Origin: Rhodospirillaceae bacterium
GTDB lineage: Bacteria; Pseudomonadota; Alphaproteobacteria; GCA-2731375
Length of the DNA stretch: 64,000 nucleotides
NCBI GenBank assembly: GCA_018701215.1
Contig: JABIWH010000042.1
Span: 1 to 64,000 of the forward strand
Reading direction: 5' to 3'
A program made the translations under genes and the position numbers. Shown here piece after piece: positions 1 to 8,328 of the stretch. Under the pieces are notes generated by a model. That model had not been told where the DNA came from and searched no databases. It saw only the letters and a program-made list of their open reading frames with translations. The number at the start of each line of letters is the position of its first letter. The first letter of the stretch is position 1.

Positions 1-186
1 CCGAATGAACCCCGAACGTCAATCCCTAACACCTCTAAAAATTAGCCGCTGAAAACCGCCGTCGATCCGGCTGAAGCCGTGTGCTCAGATCAAAGCTGAT
101 CGCGATCATGAATAATGTGGGCTAGGTTATTTCATGCAAATAAACTTTGACTGAGGCTCATTTATGGCCTCCCGCCCAACATCACA
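1..186. other. gene-free AT-rich left edge
   Basis: I see no gene, RNA or convincing repeat here. It precedes the dead transposase tail and may include further decayed insertion-sequence DNA that I cannot recognise. Confidence 0.4.
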
Positions 187-390
187 ATTCGACCCTTGCC
201 GCCAAGGTCGCCGGAACTCAACCCGGTAGAAAACATATGGCAGCTCATCCGCGAGAACTGGTTATCCAGCCCGGTCTTCAAATCATAGGACGGGATCGTC
301 GCGGTATATTCCGAGGCCTGGAATGAGCTAATCGACCAATCCTGGAGAATAATGTCAATCGGTCTCAGGAAATAGGCCCATGGCTTCTAA
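187..390 (+). pseudogene. IS630-family transposase, C-terminal remnant
   Basis: Read in one frame, this stretch gives the end of an IS630/DDE_3 transposase. It has the SPELNPVENIW block that carries the last catalytic acidic residue, then RENWLSSPVF, EAWNELIDQ and a WRIMSIGLR ending, finishing at a natural TAA (388-390). Two in-frame TAG codons interrupt it (about 286-288 and 373-375), each where the family usually has Tyr or Trp, so they look like point mutations. The N-terminal two thirds of the enzyme is missing. I see no clear terminal inverted repeat. It is a dead relic, not an active element. Confidence 0.8.
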
Positions 391-482
391 TCAATGTCGC
401 TAGGTATTATTTCTGATTTAACGAACAGTCGAATTTCTCAAGTGTTTACAAAGACATGTCTATTGACAATCCTATTATGGAG

Positions 483-509
483 TTGACAGTATTCTTTCCC
501 GGCTACAAT
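483..509 (+). promoter_or_regulatory. candidate sigma70 promoter of the M20 peptidase
   Basis: TTGACA (483-488) is followed after 15 bases by TACAAT (504-509). A second TTGACA lies at 463-468. The 15-base spacer is short, so this is tentative. A strong AAGGAG ribosome site (525-530) lies 8 bases before the ATG at 539. Confidence 0.4.
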
Positions 510-538
510 TTCTCACGTCAAAGTAAGGAGCGGATATT

Positions 539-2275
539 ATGAAGCGGTTTCCTTTAACTGGCTTACTTTTTGGTGGAATCTTGGTGGCGCTGGTGACGCT
601 CTTGCCGTCTTCAGCCAGAGCAAATGACGATTTCATACCGCTTGATACCCTGCGTCGCGGTGCCGAGGCGCTAACTCCCGCCGCAGTTGCCTTTCTTTCC
701 AGGACGATCCAATACAAATCGGTTGAGAATTTCGGCTATGAACTAAAGCCCGACACGAGGGACATGCTTCAGTATATTTTTTCAGAGGCCAGGAAAATCG
801 GATTTGCGACGCGCCTTGCCGCTGACGGGTTGGTTGGGGTGCTTGAATATGGTGCCGGCGCTGAAACCGTGGGGGTATTGATACATGTGGATGTTGTTTC
901 GGCATCCGTCATTCAGCAAGAAGACGGAAAAAGCAACTGGACCCACCCGCCATTTAGTGGGGCTGTCGCCGATGGATATGTTTGGGGACGCGGGGCACAG
1001 GATGATAAAGGGGCGCTGGCAGCAACCCTTTGGGGGATGAAACTTCTGGTCGACAATGGCCTTAAGATGAAGCGAAAGCTGCGCATAATTTTGGGCACCA
1101 AAGAAGAAAAGAGCTTTGAAGCCCTGACCCGCTATTTCCAAAAAGAGAAACAGCCCGACTTCGGCATTGTTCCAGACGGGGTCTATTTCATTGAGGGCGA
1201 AAAAGGGATCGCGGACTTTAACATCGTCTTCAAGGGACTCGCACCAAAAGCCGCCGGACGGGAGACGATTGTTGAGTGGACGGGCGGCACGGTCATCAAC
1301 AGTGTACCCGATCTTTCATACGCGGTTTTTGCATCCAAAGATGTTCCGGCGTCTCGTTCTGCTCTTGAGAATGCAGTCGATCTGGCTGTGACCGAGTTTA
1401 AGTCTGGGAAATCTAAAATAATCTTCGGGGCGACGGCTCCGTACGAACCGGCCCTTTCAGTTATGGATTATGCCGCTTTCGTCAAAAAATTTGCCCCTAA
1501 AGACATGCCTAAGGGGGATCTTGTCCTGGTTGCCCAAGGCCAACCAATGCATGGCAGCGTTCCCTGGGGGGGGCGCAACGCAATTATTGAAATCGCGGTG
1601 GCGTTGAACCTACTTGAAGGACTGCCGGGGTCAGCTTACCTCGATGCTGCTCATTTCATCACACGTCGATTTGGTCTGAATTATTATGGCGCGGGATTAA
1701 TCGACCAAAGCGGTAAGGGCATCCCGTTTAACCCACCAAGTGGGTTGCGAAAGGCTCCGTTGGGTTTGTCTCTACTACAATATTACGGCACGTCATCAAA
1801 TCTGGGTTTGGTTCAAACTGATCTGGATAAAGACACCGTAGCTTTGGCGGTTGATTTTCGCACGGGCCTTGGCAATACGAGCACGGAAATCCTGAAGCAT
1901 GCAAAATTCGCTGCCGCGCTTGATGGGGGTGCGGTCAGTTTTGCCCCTGGAGTTGGCGCCCACTATCCCCCCGTCTATAGCCCCGGGGAACATCCTGTCA
2001 TGAAGCTGGCGGTTCAAAGTTATAAGGATATTCACCCCGATGCGCCGGCGGGTATCCCTTATGCGTTCTTCTCACCAGGAACCACCTATCTGAAGCTCGT
2101 CGATAATTTCGTCAACTTTGGCCCAGTGGATATTTATCCGGACCCCACGGTCAATAAGTTCCATCAAGATGATGAGCGCATTTCAATCAAGAGCCTGACC
2201 GACAACATTCAATTGTTCGCCCATGTCTTACAGCTATTAATTCAGGCCAACCCTTCGCCGGTGGCCCGAGACTAA
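539..2275 (+). CDS. secreted M20-family dipeptidase (PepV/Sapep-like)
   Basis: This is a zinc exopeptidase of family M20 that probably cleaves dipeptides or N-acyl amino acids in the periplasm. Residues 1-28 form a signal peptide ending SARA. Metal and catalytic motifs are visible: HVD at 116-118, GRGAQDDKG at about 151-158 with the bridging Asp, and GTKEEKS near 190 with the general-base Glu. A late His (NKFHQDD) fits the last metal ligand. At 578 residues it is longer than cytosolic PepV (about 470). The ATG has a strong AAGGAG site. The next gene starts 2 bases after its stop, so the two are probably co-translated. The gene looks more AT-rich than most of the window. Confidence 0.85.
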   Translation: MKRFPLTGLLFGGILVALVTLLPSSARANDDFIPLDTLRRGAEALTPAAVAFLSRTIQYKSVENFGYELKPDTRDMLQYIFSEARKIGFATRLAADGLVGVLEYGAGAETVGVLIHVDVVSASVIQQEDGKSNWTHPPFSGAVADGYVWGRGAQDDKGALAATLWGMKLLVDNGLKMKRKLRIILGTKEEKSFEALTRYFQKEKQPDFGIVPDGVYFIEGEKGIADFNIVFKGLAPKAAGRETIVEWTGGTVINSVPDLSYAVFASKDVPASRSALENAVDLAVTEFKSGKSKIIFGATAPYEPALSVMDYAAFVKKFAPKDMPKGDLVLVAQGQPMHGSVPWGGRNAIIEIAVALNLLEGLPGSAYLDAAHFITRRFGLNYYGAGLIDQSGKGIPFNPPSGLRKAPLGLSLLQYYGTSSNLGLVQTDLDKDTVALAVDFRTGLGNTSTEILKHAKFAAALDGGAVSFAPGVGAHYPPVYSPGEHPVMKLAVQSYKDIHPDAPAGIPYAFFSPGTTYLKLVDNFVNFGPVDIYPDPTVNKFHQDDERISIKSLTDNIQLFAHVLQLLIQANPSPVARD

Positions 2276-2277
2276 CC

Positions 2278-2973
2278 ATGGCATATAATGCGGCTATTCA
2301 TATGGATTGGGGTCTGTTCTTTGAGTTCGAGGTTCCGCTCGCGCCATTGCTGCCGCTTTTGCCACCTGGAATTGCCGCGGTAGGGAACGATGCCGAAAAG
2401 GCCGTGCTGACGCTTAATCTCGCGCATTTTGTTCAAGGCGGCGATCAGATCGACTTGCCTGAAAACCATGAAATTGATTTTGGCGTCTTGGTTCCTGTTG
2501 ATAATACCAATTACCAAGGCATGCCCCAAGCTGATGCAGCGGCGCATATGTTAAACATCGCCTCTGATTCCAAAGGCTATCTAGAGGTCTGCAAGGACAG
2601 TGGTTATTGCATCCATGATCGACCGAATTTGACTTTCGAGTTTGATCAGAATGGGCTGAATGGGCGGGTTTGGGATGATGACGGTCCCATTGTTAGCATC
2701 AAAACAGTAAAGGGCGAGGCATTGAAATACGGCCCTTTCAGGCGCGTGGGTCAAGATGTGGTGTATGATCACCGGGAAGAGTATCGCCTCAATTTTGTCT
2801 TCGAAGGTAAGGGTCTAATTGACCCAAGTCCCAATTTATTTGAGATCGTACTTGAAAGTCATCCCTTCTTCAGGGGACTGGCGTTGTCGGGGCGACAGAT
2901 TTGCCAATCTCAGTTTGCTCTGTCTTTTGGGGAAAAAGCGACGTTGAGCTTCTTTGGGGCCAACGAAGATTAA
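2278..2973 (+). CDS. uncharacterised protein, possibly acetoacetate-decarboxylase-like
   Basis: This 231-residue soluble protein has no signal peptide or membrane segment. I do not recognise it firmly. The opening (WGLFFEFEVPLAPLLPLLPPG), the central beta-rich part and the size faintly recall acetoacetate-decarboxylase-like or DUF2071-type barrels, but no catalytic Lys motif is evident, so this is only a hint. Its ATG lies 2 bases after the stop of the M20 peptidase, which implies a two-gene operon and a possibly related substrate. It is followed by about 230 bases of convergent intergenic DNA. Confidence 0.6.
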   Translation: MAYNAAIHMDWGLFFEFEVPLAPLLPLLPPGIAAVGNDAEKAVLTLNLAHFVQGGDQIDLPENHEIDFGVLVPVDNTNYQGMPQADAAAHMLNIASDSKGYLEVCKDSGYCIHDRPNLTFEFDQNGLNGRVWDDDGPIVSIKTVKGEALKYGPFRRVGQDVVYDHREEYRLNFVFEGKGLIDPSPNLFEIVLESHPFFRGLALSGRQICQSQFALSFGEKATLSFFGANED

Positions 2974-3207
2974 GCTACAAATTTCTCAATCATGGTATTG
3001 GCTTGTTTGTCGTCAGCACCAAAAAGACAAATTGGGACGTTATTCGTTCCAGGCCTCTATCAATTCATGGACAAGGGCGGCAGCGGCGGCGCGGTGCGAT
3101 GACCTCAATTGTAGGGTTTTGCTTCCAGAGGCCGCGAACGTTCTGCGCCAAGGGCTCTGCTCATGAATGGCTGGAACTTGGGGAACACGTCAGTTCAATT
3201 GAGCAAA

Positions 3208-4896
3208 TTAATCCTGCATGGTCTTGCCGCCTTGTACGACCACTTCTAACAGCACCGGACCAGCGCGGTCATCGGCTGCCTGGAAAGCCGCCTCGAATGC
3301 GGCGCCGGTCTCGATCCGTTCCGCCTTCATTCCCAATGAGCGGGCCAGAGCGGCAAATTCGATGGCCGGGTCCTTGAAATCCATGGCGATGAATTCGTCA
3401 TTACCATGGAAGGACAGCAGCCGCTCCTTGATGATCCGATAGCCGCCATTGTTGGCGATCACGAAGGTGATCGGCAATTTAAGATGCGCCGCCGTCCACA
3501 GGGCCTGGATCGAGTACATGGAGCTGCCATCACCCAGAACCGCCACCACCCGGCGCTCAGGGTGGGCAACCTGGACGCCCAGGGCCGCCGCGATACCCCA
3601 GCCGATACCGCCCGAGGCATTGCCGAAATAGCCATAGCGCTCGCGTATGTTCAGAAATTTCAGCAAGCTGTAACTGCTGACGATGCCCTCGTCGACCACG
3701 ATGGCGTCTGCGGGCAATAATTCGGCCAAGCGCAGCATCAACCAATCCGGCTCAATCGGACTGGCGTCCGACATTTCGATGGTCCTAACCCGCTGCTCCT
3801 CGCGCTGGACGGACCAGTTTCGCGTCGCCAGATCAGCCAGCGAGGCCTTGGCCCGGTCGACCAAATCCTGGCCACCGCGCGCGGCCAGGACCGGCAGCAG
3901 GGCAGCCACGGTTTCCTTGACGTCGGCGCGCAGGGCCAGCTCGACGGCATGATTTTTGCCCATCTCCCAATCACGCTGGCCGATCTGCACCACCGCCACG
4001 TCCGCTGGCAGGGGATCAACCGGGCTGTAGACCGACATGCGCAGCAGATCGGAGCCGAGGCAGATTACCAAATCGTGGGGAGAGAGGACGTCGCGGACGT
4101 ATGCCTGATTCCGGTTCAGGCTGCCCATGAAGGCAGGATGCTCCGAGGGAAAATGCGCCCCGTCATTGACGGTCTGCTGATAGACCGGTGCGCCCAGCAT
4201 CTCGGCCAATTGCGCCGCCTCGGCGAAGGCATCGGAGGCCACGATCTCGTGCCCGGCGACGATGACCGGGTGCCGGGCCGCCGCCAAGCGGTCCGCCAAA
4301 TGTTCCAGGGCGCTATCAGAGGGGCGCGTGGCCGCATCGACGCGGGTGCTTTCGCCCATATCGATGGCCGCTTCCATGTTCAGGATATCGCCGGGCAGGG
4401 AAATGAACACCGGTCCCGTGGGCGGCGTCAACGCTACCTTGGCGGCGCGGCGCATGATTCTGGGCAGGTCCTCGATCCGGTTGACCTCGACCGCCCATTT
4501 CACCATGGGCGCGGCGATCGGTACCAACGGCGCGTACAACAACGGCTCCATCAGGCCATGGCCCTGTTCCTGCTGGCCGGCGGTAACGATCAGCGGCGAG
4601 CCGGAGAAATTGGCCGTATAGAGCGCGCCCATGGCATTGCCCAGGCCGGGCGCCACATGCACATTCACCGCCGCGATCTGGCCCGAGGCGCGGGCATAGC
4701 CATCCGCCATGGCAACAACGATGGATTCCTGCAGGCCGAGGACATAGCTGATATCCGTTTGTTCGGTCATGGCATGCATGATGGGCAATTCCGTGGTGCC
4801 GGGATTGCCGAACAGGCGGGTGACGCCTTCGTCCTTCAACAGGGCCAAAAAGGCGCTGCGTCCGGTGATGGTATTACGTTTGTTTTCGCTGCTCAT
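3208..4896 (-). CDS. thiamine-diphosphate-dependent decarboxylase/carboligase (benzoylformate decarboxylase-like)
   Basis: This is a 562-residue enzyme of the acetolactate synthase/benzoylformate decarboxylase superfamily, with PYR, central and PP domains. The N-terminus has GNPGTTELP. The cofactor-activating Glu is E57 (LGLQE), which argues against a glyoxylate carboligase, where that Glu is replaced. The PP domain carries the GDG...NNGGY magnesium/ThDP motif. Its own substrate cannot be read from the sequence, although 2-oxo acids are usual. The gene follows a beta-hydroxyacid dehydrogenase with about 20 bases between them, so it probably makes an aldehyde or hydroxyketone that the partner reduces, or shares a substrate with it. 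Confidence 0.85.
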   Translation of the reverse strand: MSSENKRNTITGRSAFLALLKDEGVTRLFGNPGTTELPIMHAMTEQTDISYVLGLQESIVVAMADGYARASGQIAAVNVHVAPGLGNAMGALYTANFSGSPLIVTAGQQEQGHGLMEPLLYAPLVPIAAPMVKWAVEVNRIEDLPRIMRRAAKVALTPPTGPVFISLPGDILNMEAAIDMGESTRVDAATRPSDSALEHLADRLAAARHPVIVAGHEIVASDAFAEAAQLAEMLGAPVYQQTVNDGAHFPSEHPAFMGSLNRNQAYVRDVLSPHDLVICLGSDLLRMSVYSPVDPLPADVAVVQIGQRDWEMGKNHAVELALRADVKETVAALLPVLAARGGQDLVDRAKASLADLATRNWSVQREEQRVRTIEMSDASPIEPDWLMLRLAELLPADAIVVDEGIVSSYSLLKFLNIRERYGYFGNASGGIGWGIAAALGVQVAHPERRVVAVLGDGSSMYSIQALWTAAHLKLPITFVIANNGGYRIIKERLLSFHGNDEFIAMDFKDPAIEFAALARSLGMKAERIETGAAFEAAFQAADDRAGPVLLEVVVQGGKTMQD

Positions 4897-4918
4897 GTTT
4901 TAGCTTCCGTATGGCTGA

Positions 4919-5818
4919 CTATGACCGCCCCTTGGGTGAAACCTGGCAGGATGCCAGATCCTCCAGCACGGTGACCACGGCGCTGTGGTCAATCTTTGAC
5001 TGCCCGCGCGCGTTCAGGGCGTTGTAGAGGCTCTCCGCGGTGGCGGCCAGTGGCAGCACAACGCCAAGGTCGCGCGCCGCCGACAGCACCACGTTCAGGT
5101 CCTTTTGCTGTAGTTCAGCGCGGAAGCCGGGTTCGAAATTGCCTTCGATCATGCGGGCGCCATGGTTTTCGAGGATAACCGAGCCTGCCGCCCCGCCCAT
5201 CAGGGCCTGGCGCACGATGGCGGGATCGGCGCCGGCCTTGGTGGCCAGGACCAGCGCCTCAGCCACCGCCTGAACCGTGACGCCGACGATGATCTGGTTG
5301 CAAGCCTTGCAAACCTGTCCGTCGCCGTTGCGGGTGCCGATCAGGGTTACGGTGCCGCCCATCAACTCAAACAACGGCTTGGCACGGTCGAATGCCTCTT
5401 GCGGGCCACCGACCATAATGGTCAGTTTCGCGTTTTCCGCCCCCGCGACGCCGCCCGACACGGGCGCGTCTAGATAAAGGCAGCCAAGCGCGTTGATCCG
5501 GGCGGCGAATTCAGTGGTGGCGGTCGGGGAAATAGAGCTCATATCGACCACCAACTGACCGGCACGGAGGCCTTCCGCTGCGCCGTCCTGGCCGAACAGC
5601 GCGGCCTCGGTATCAGGGGTATCGGGCACCATCAAAATAACCACGTCCGCCTGTTCCGCCACCGCCCGGTTGCTATCGCAGGCAACAGCGCCGCCTTGCA
5701 ACAGGTTGGCCGGCAGGTCCGGGGCCAAGTCATGGAGAAAGAGTTCGTGGCCGCCTTTTTGTAAATGCCCCGCCATGGGTGCGCCCATGATACCCAAACC
5801 GATGAAACCTACCTTCAT
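4919..5818 (-). CDS. NAD(P)-dependent beta-hydroxyacid dehydrogenase (3-hydroxyisobutyrate/tartronate semialdehyde reductase family)
   Basis: This 299-residue oxidoreductase has an N-terminal Rossmann fold (GLGIMG at 7-12), the substrate-binding DAPVSGG motif near 118-124 and the catalytic Lys at 171 (QVCKACNQ). The family interconverts 3-hydroxyacids and semialdehydes, for example 2-hydroxy-3-oxopropionate or 3-hydroxyisobutyrate. It is the first gene of a two-gene unit with the ThDP enzyme. That arrangement resembles glyoxylate carboligase/tartronate semialdehyde reductase pairs, but the partner keeps its catalytic Glu, so the assignment stays open. A second family member lies at 54925-55815. 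Confidence 0.85.
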   Translation of the reverse strand: MKVGFIGLGIMGAPMAGHLQKGGHELFLHDLAPDLPANLLQGGAVACDSNRAVAEQADVVILMVPDTPDTEAALFGQDGAAEGLRAGQLVVDMSSISPTATTEFAARINALGCLYLDAPVSGGVAGAENAKLTIMVGGPQEAFDRAKPLFELMGGTVTLIGTRNGDGQVCKACNQIIVGVTVQAVAEALVLATKAGADPAIVRQALMGGAAGSVILENHGARMIEGNFEPGFRAELQQKDLNVVLSAARDLGVVLPLAATAESLYNALNARGQSKIDHSAVVTVLEDLASCQVSPKGRS

Positions 5819-5895
5819 GCCGTCCTCCTCTTCCCCGTCCCGGCCCTGGCTGCCAAGGCGGCGGCCGGCATGACAGGGTCAAAAGTAGGGATATG

Positions 5896-5942
5896 AAAAA
5901 AATGGGGGACCGCCTTATTGGCGATCCCCCGACGTTTTTTTT
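5896..5942. terminator. bidirectional intrinsic terminator hairpin
   Basis: An 11-base-pair stem with one mismatch (5904-5914 with 5920-5930, GGGGGACCGCC against GGCGATCCCCC) and loop TTATT is flanked by A7 on the left (5896-5902) and T8 on the right (5935-5942). It could stop transcripts from either side. No annotated gene reads into it from the left, which makes its position odd. Confidence 0.65.
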
Positions 5943-6101
5943 AATTATTGCCTCAACCTGTCAGACTCGCGTCTGTAGGGGCCGGACTCTATGTTCCTGA
6001 ACTGACCCAGGTCAAGCAAGAATACATAACCGTATGATAATTATGGAACGACGGTCGAATTATCTCAAAAAATCAGCTGAAAACAGCCATATTGAGCGCC
6101 C
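5943..6101. other. gene-free stretch between two terminator hairpins
   Basis: I see no credible coding region between the hairpins. It could be spacer, or the body of an unannotated short transcript ending at the left-hand hairpin. Confidence 0.35.
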
Positions 6102-6210
6102 AAAAAAAAGAGCCGCCCTTTTTTGGGGCGGCTCCGAGTCAACAGGGAGGCGTCAACAGACTGGAATAATCCAATCCGGAGGATGACAGGGTGTGTGTGT
6201 CATCACCGTT
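6102..6210 (-). ncRNA. candidate small RNA with anti-Shine-Dalgarno CCUCC motifs and its own terminator
   Basis: Read on the minus strand, a 5' hairpin (GATGACA/TGTCATC, 6182-6188 with 6198-6204) is followed by a linker with two CCUCC motifs (complement of 6178-6182 and 6146-6150). A perfect 9-base-pair stem (6110-6118 with 6126-6134) then runs into U8 (6102-6109). This is the usual layout of a trans-acting small RNA. The 5' end is a guess and no good promoter is visible. Alternatively the hairpin is only the terminator of an antisense transcript. On the plus strand a tiny ORF (6183-6218, two Cys and two His codons) overlaps, but its GGAGG touches the ATG. Confidence 0.4.
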
Positions 6211-6328
6211 TAATCTAGCGGCAAAGTGTTAACAAACTACTAACGATACGCCGTAATAGAATATTTTTTTAAGCATAAATGCACAGTAAATGATTGGCGA
6301 ATAATGGCAGTTTAGTGATAATGCGGCG

Positions 6329-6892
6329 ATGCTGATCCGTCTGCTTATAATCTTATCGCTTGTTTGCACCTTAGCCAGTTTAGCGGTCTCGGAGGCAAAG
6401 GAACGGACGGGACCCGCGGGTTCCGGCCGATCCATTGACGGCGATACTTTGATCGTCGGGGGCCGGCGGGTAGATTTGTTCGCCATCACGGCGCCCGCCC
6501 TGGGCCAGATCTGTCGGGAATCGACCAGTTTCGGTCTACGTGACTACGCCTGCGGCAGGCATGCCCGGACCTTTTTGACCAGCCTGCTTGCCGGGCGACA
6601 GACCGACTGCGTGCTTGAAAAGCCGGTCGGGAAAGATCTAAGAGCCACTCTCATAGCGACCTGTTATAGCGCTGGCCAGGATCTGGCTTTGGCCATGGTA
6701 CGGGCCGGCTGGGCCCTGGCGGCGCGGCAGCAATCGTTGCGCTATGAAATCGCGGAAGATGCGGCGCGGCGGGCCAAGGCGGGCCTTTGGAGCGGTTTGT
6801 TCGCACCACCCGGCACGGCATTCGTTACCGGACCCGAGACCAACACCGGCACCCCTGCGGCCGGGGCAGCTGGGGCGCGGCCCAAACCATGA
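6329..6892 (+). CDS. secreted thermonuclease-like (SNase fold) protein
   Basis: This 187-residue protein has an N-terminal signal or anchor (about residues 1-23) and the staphylococcal-nuclease OB-fold pattern: IDGDTLIVGGRRVDL, later YACGRHARTFLTSLL, and the closing ARRAKAGLWSG. The usual RLxGIDAPE catalytic stretch reads VDLFAITAPALGQ, so the catalytic Arg/Glu pair is not evident and nuclease activity is doubtful. Two Cys pairs could form disulfides. The C-terminal tail is Gly/Ala/Pro rich. Its TGA overlaps the ATG of the ChaN-like gene (ATGA), which indicates translational coupling. No strong ribosome site precedes the ATG. Confidence 0.7.
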   Translation: MLIRLLIILSLVCTLASLAVSEAKERTGPAGSGRSIDGDTLIVGGRRVDLFAITAPALGQICRESTSFGLRDYACGRHARTFLTSLLAGRQTDCVLEKPVGKDLRATLIATCYSAGQDLALAMVRAGWALAARQQSLRYEIAEDAARRAKAGLWSGLFAPPGTAFVTGPETNTGTPAAGAAGARPKP

Positions 6893-8322
6893 TATGGCGC
6901 AGCTCTTTTCTTTGCTGCCTGCTGCTTTCGATCCTGGCCAATTGCGGCTGGGTGGAACGGAACGTACCCTTGGCAAAAGTAGAGGATCTGGTTGCCCTCA
7001 CGGAAACGAAGCCTGTCTGGCAATCGCCTCTTTTGCAGCAGCACCATCTGGTTGGGCGGATCTGGCGCTCGGCGGACGGCCGATTTGTCGAGCAGAAAAT
7101 CCTGGCCGAGGATTTGGTCAGGGCTGCCTATATCCTGTTGGGCGAAAAACATGACAACCCCGATCACCATCTGTTGCAGGCCCGCCTGATCGAAATACTG
7201 ATCGCCCTGGGCCGCCGCCCGGCGCTGATTTGGGAAATGGTCCCCGAAACAAAACAGCCAATTCTCGACAGTTATTTTGCAAAATATTCCCGCGATGGCG
7301 AAGCCTTGGGCAAAAGCCTGGGCTGGAATCTCAGCGGCTGGCCCGCCTGGCACATGTACCAGCCGGTGGCTGACGCGGCGATGGCGGGGCATTTGCCCAT
7401 GTACGCCGCCGGCCTGCCCAAATCCTCCATCCGTGCCCTGGCCCGTGGCAAGCCATCGTTCAAGTTCGCCAAACGCCAACGTGCCCTGGGTCTGCACATT
7501 GCCCTGCCCGCCGGGATGCGAAAGCGTAGTTTGGAGCAATTGTACCAAGGCCATTGCGAAATGATGCCGCGCAGCAGCCTAACGCCCTTGTTCAATGTCC
7601 AGCGGGCCAAGGATGCGGTCTTTGCCGAACATATGCTGACCAGCGGTCAGAACGATGGCGCCTTGTTAATCGCCGGCAACGGCCACGTGCGCAAGGACCT
7701 GGGCGTGCCGCTGTTCCTAAACCGCCATCAGCCGGGCGTTCGCGTTGCGACGGTGGCATTGGTCGAGGTTCAGGATGGTCTGATGGACCCCACTGATTAC
7801 GGCGAAATTTTTTCCGCTCCCCTGCTGCCCTTTGACTATGTCTGGTTCACGCCCCGGATCGACGATAAGGATCATTGCGCCCAGCTGCGGAAACGGTTTG
7901 CTAAACCAGCCAAGGCAAAGCCAATGGCGCCGCAGCCTAAAGCAGAGGAAAAGCCTGCTGAAATTCCGGCTGAAAAACCAGTGCCAGAACTAAAACAGGA
8001 ACCGAAACAGGAACCGAAACAGGAACCGAAAGAACAACCGCCGGAAGCAATAACGGAACCAAAACAGCAAGAAAAAATAAAGGCCGCGCCAAGATCATGG
8101 CCGGTGACAAAAAAGGTACCACCAGACGATACGGCAAAGCCGGATGACGATGCAGCGAAGCCGGCGGACGCTTCGGCAATGCCAGATGAGGCAGAAACGG
8201 ATTTGCCTGATTTAGAAGAACATGAGGTGGAAGTGCGAAAGCCGGTGGAGATGAAGGACGCCGAACCGGCACCCGACATGCCCCCCATACCAAGAAGCAA
8301 ACCGCCTAAACCCAAATCCTGA
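6889..8322 (+). CDS. ChaN/Tiki-superfamily haem-binding-like protein with Pro/Lys/Glu tail
   Basis: This 477-residue exported protein starts at the ATG that overlaps the previous stop. The leader is hydrophobic with Cys at 19 in the context ILANCG. That is a poor lipobox (Asn before Cys), so lipid attachment is uncertain. The ChaN/Tiki core runs to about residue 340 and includes GEKHDNPDHH (85-94) and GNGHVRKDLG. Characterised ChaN proteins bind haem or act in iron uptake; some Tiki relatives are metalloproteases. The last ~135 residues are low-complexity Lys/Pro/Glu, including three exact 12-base repeats, ending in IPRSKPPKPKS. Such a tail could span the periplasm or contact the wall. Confidence 0.75.
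   Translation: MIWRSSFLCCLLLSILANCGWVERNVPLAKVEDLVALTETKPVWQSPLLQQHHLVGRIWRSADGRFVEQKILAEDLVRAAYILLGEKHDNPDHHLLQARLIEILIALGRRPALIWEMVPETKQPILDSYFAKYSRDGEALGKSLGWNLSGWPAWHMYQPVADAAMAGHLPMYAAGLPKSSIRALARGKPSFKFAKRQRALGLHIALPAGMRKRSLEQLYQGHCEMMPRSSLTPLFNVQRAKDAVFAEHMLTSGQNDGALLIAGNGHVRKDLGVPLFLNRHQPGVRVATVALVEVQDGLMDPTDYGEIFSAPLLPFDYVWFTPRIDDKDHCAQLRKRFAKPAKAKPMAPQPKAEEKPAEIPAEKPVPELKQEPKQEPKQEPKEQPPEAITEPKQQEKIKAAPRSWPVTKKVPPDDTAKPDDDAAKPADASAMPDEAETDLPDLEEHEVEVRKPVEMKDAEPAPDMPPIPRSKPPKPKS
7993..8028 (+). repeat. three tandem 12-base repeats inside the ChaN-like gene
   Basis: Three identical copies of AAACAGGAACCG encode Lys-Gln-Glu-Pro repeats and are followed by a degenerate fourth unit. They keep the frame, so copy number could vary without breaking the protein. 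Confidence 0.85.
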
Positions 8323-8328
8323 AGCGTT

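Noticed and set aside
2974..3207. Possible gene remnant in the convergent gap
   Set aside because: One minus-strand frame ends in a plausible helical tail (ALVHELIEAWNE) but has no recognisable family or start, so it is left unannotated.
3949..4974. Long plus-strand open frame (341 codons) opposite the ThDP enzyme
   Set aside because: It has no family pattern and mirrors the GC-rich codon structure of the well-supported minus-strand gene.
6191..6200. GT dinucleotide run as a contingency repeat
   Set aside because: Only five units and not in a supported gene; it is better explained as the loop of the candidate RNA hairpin.
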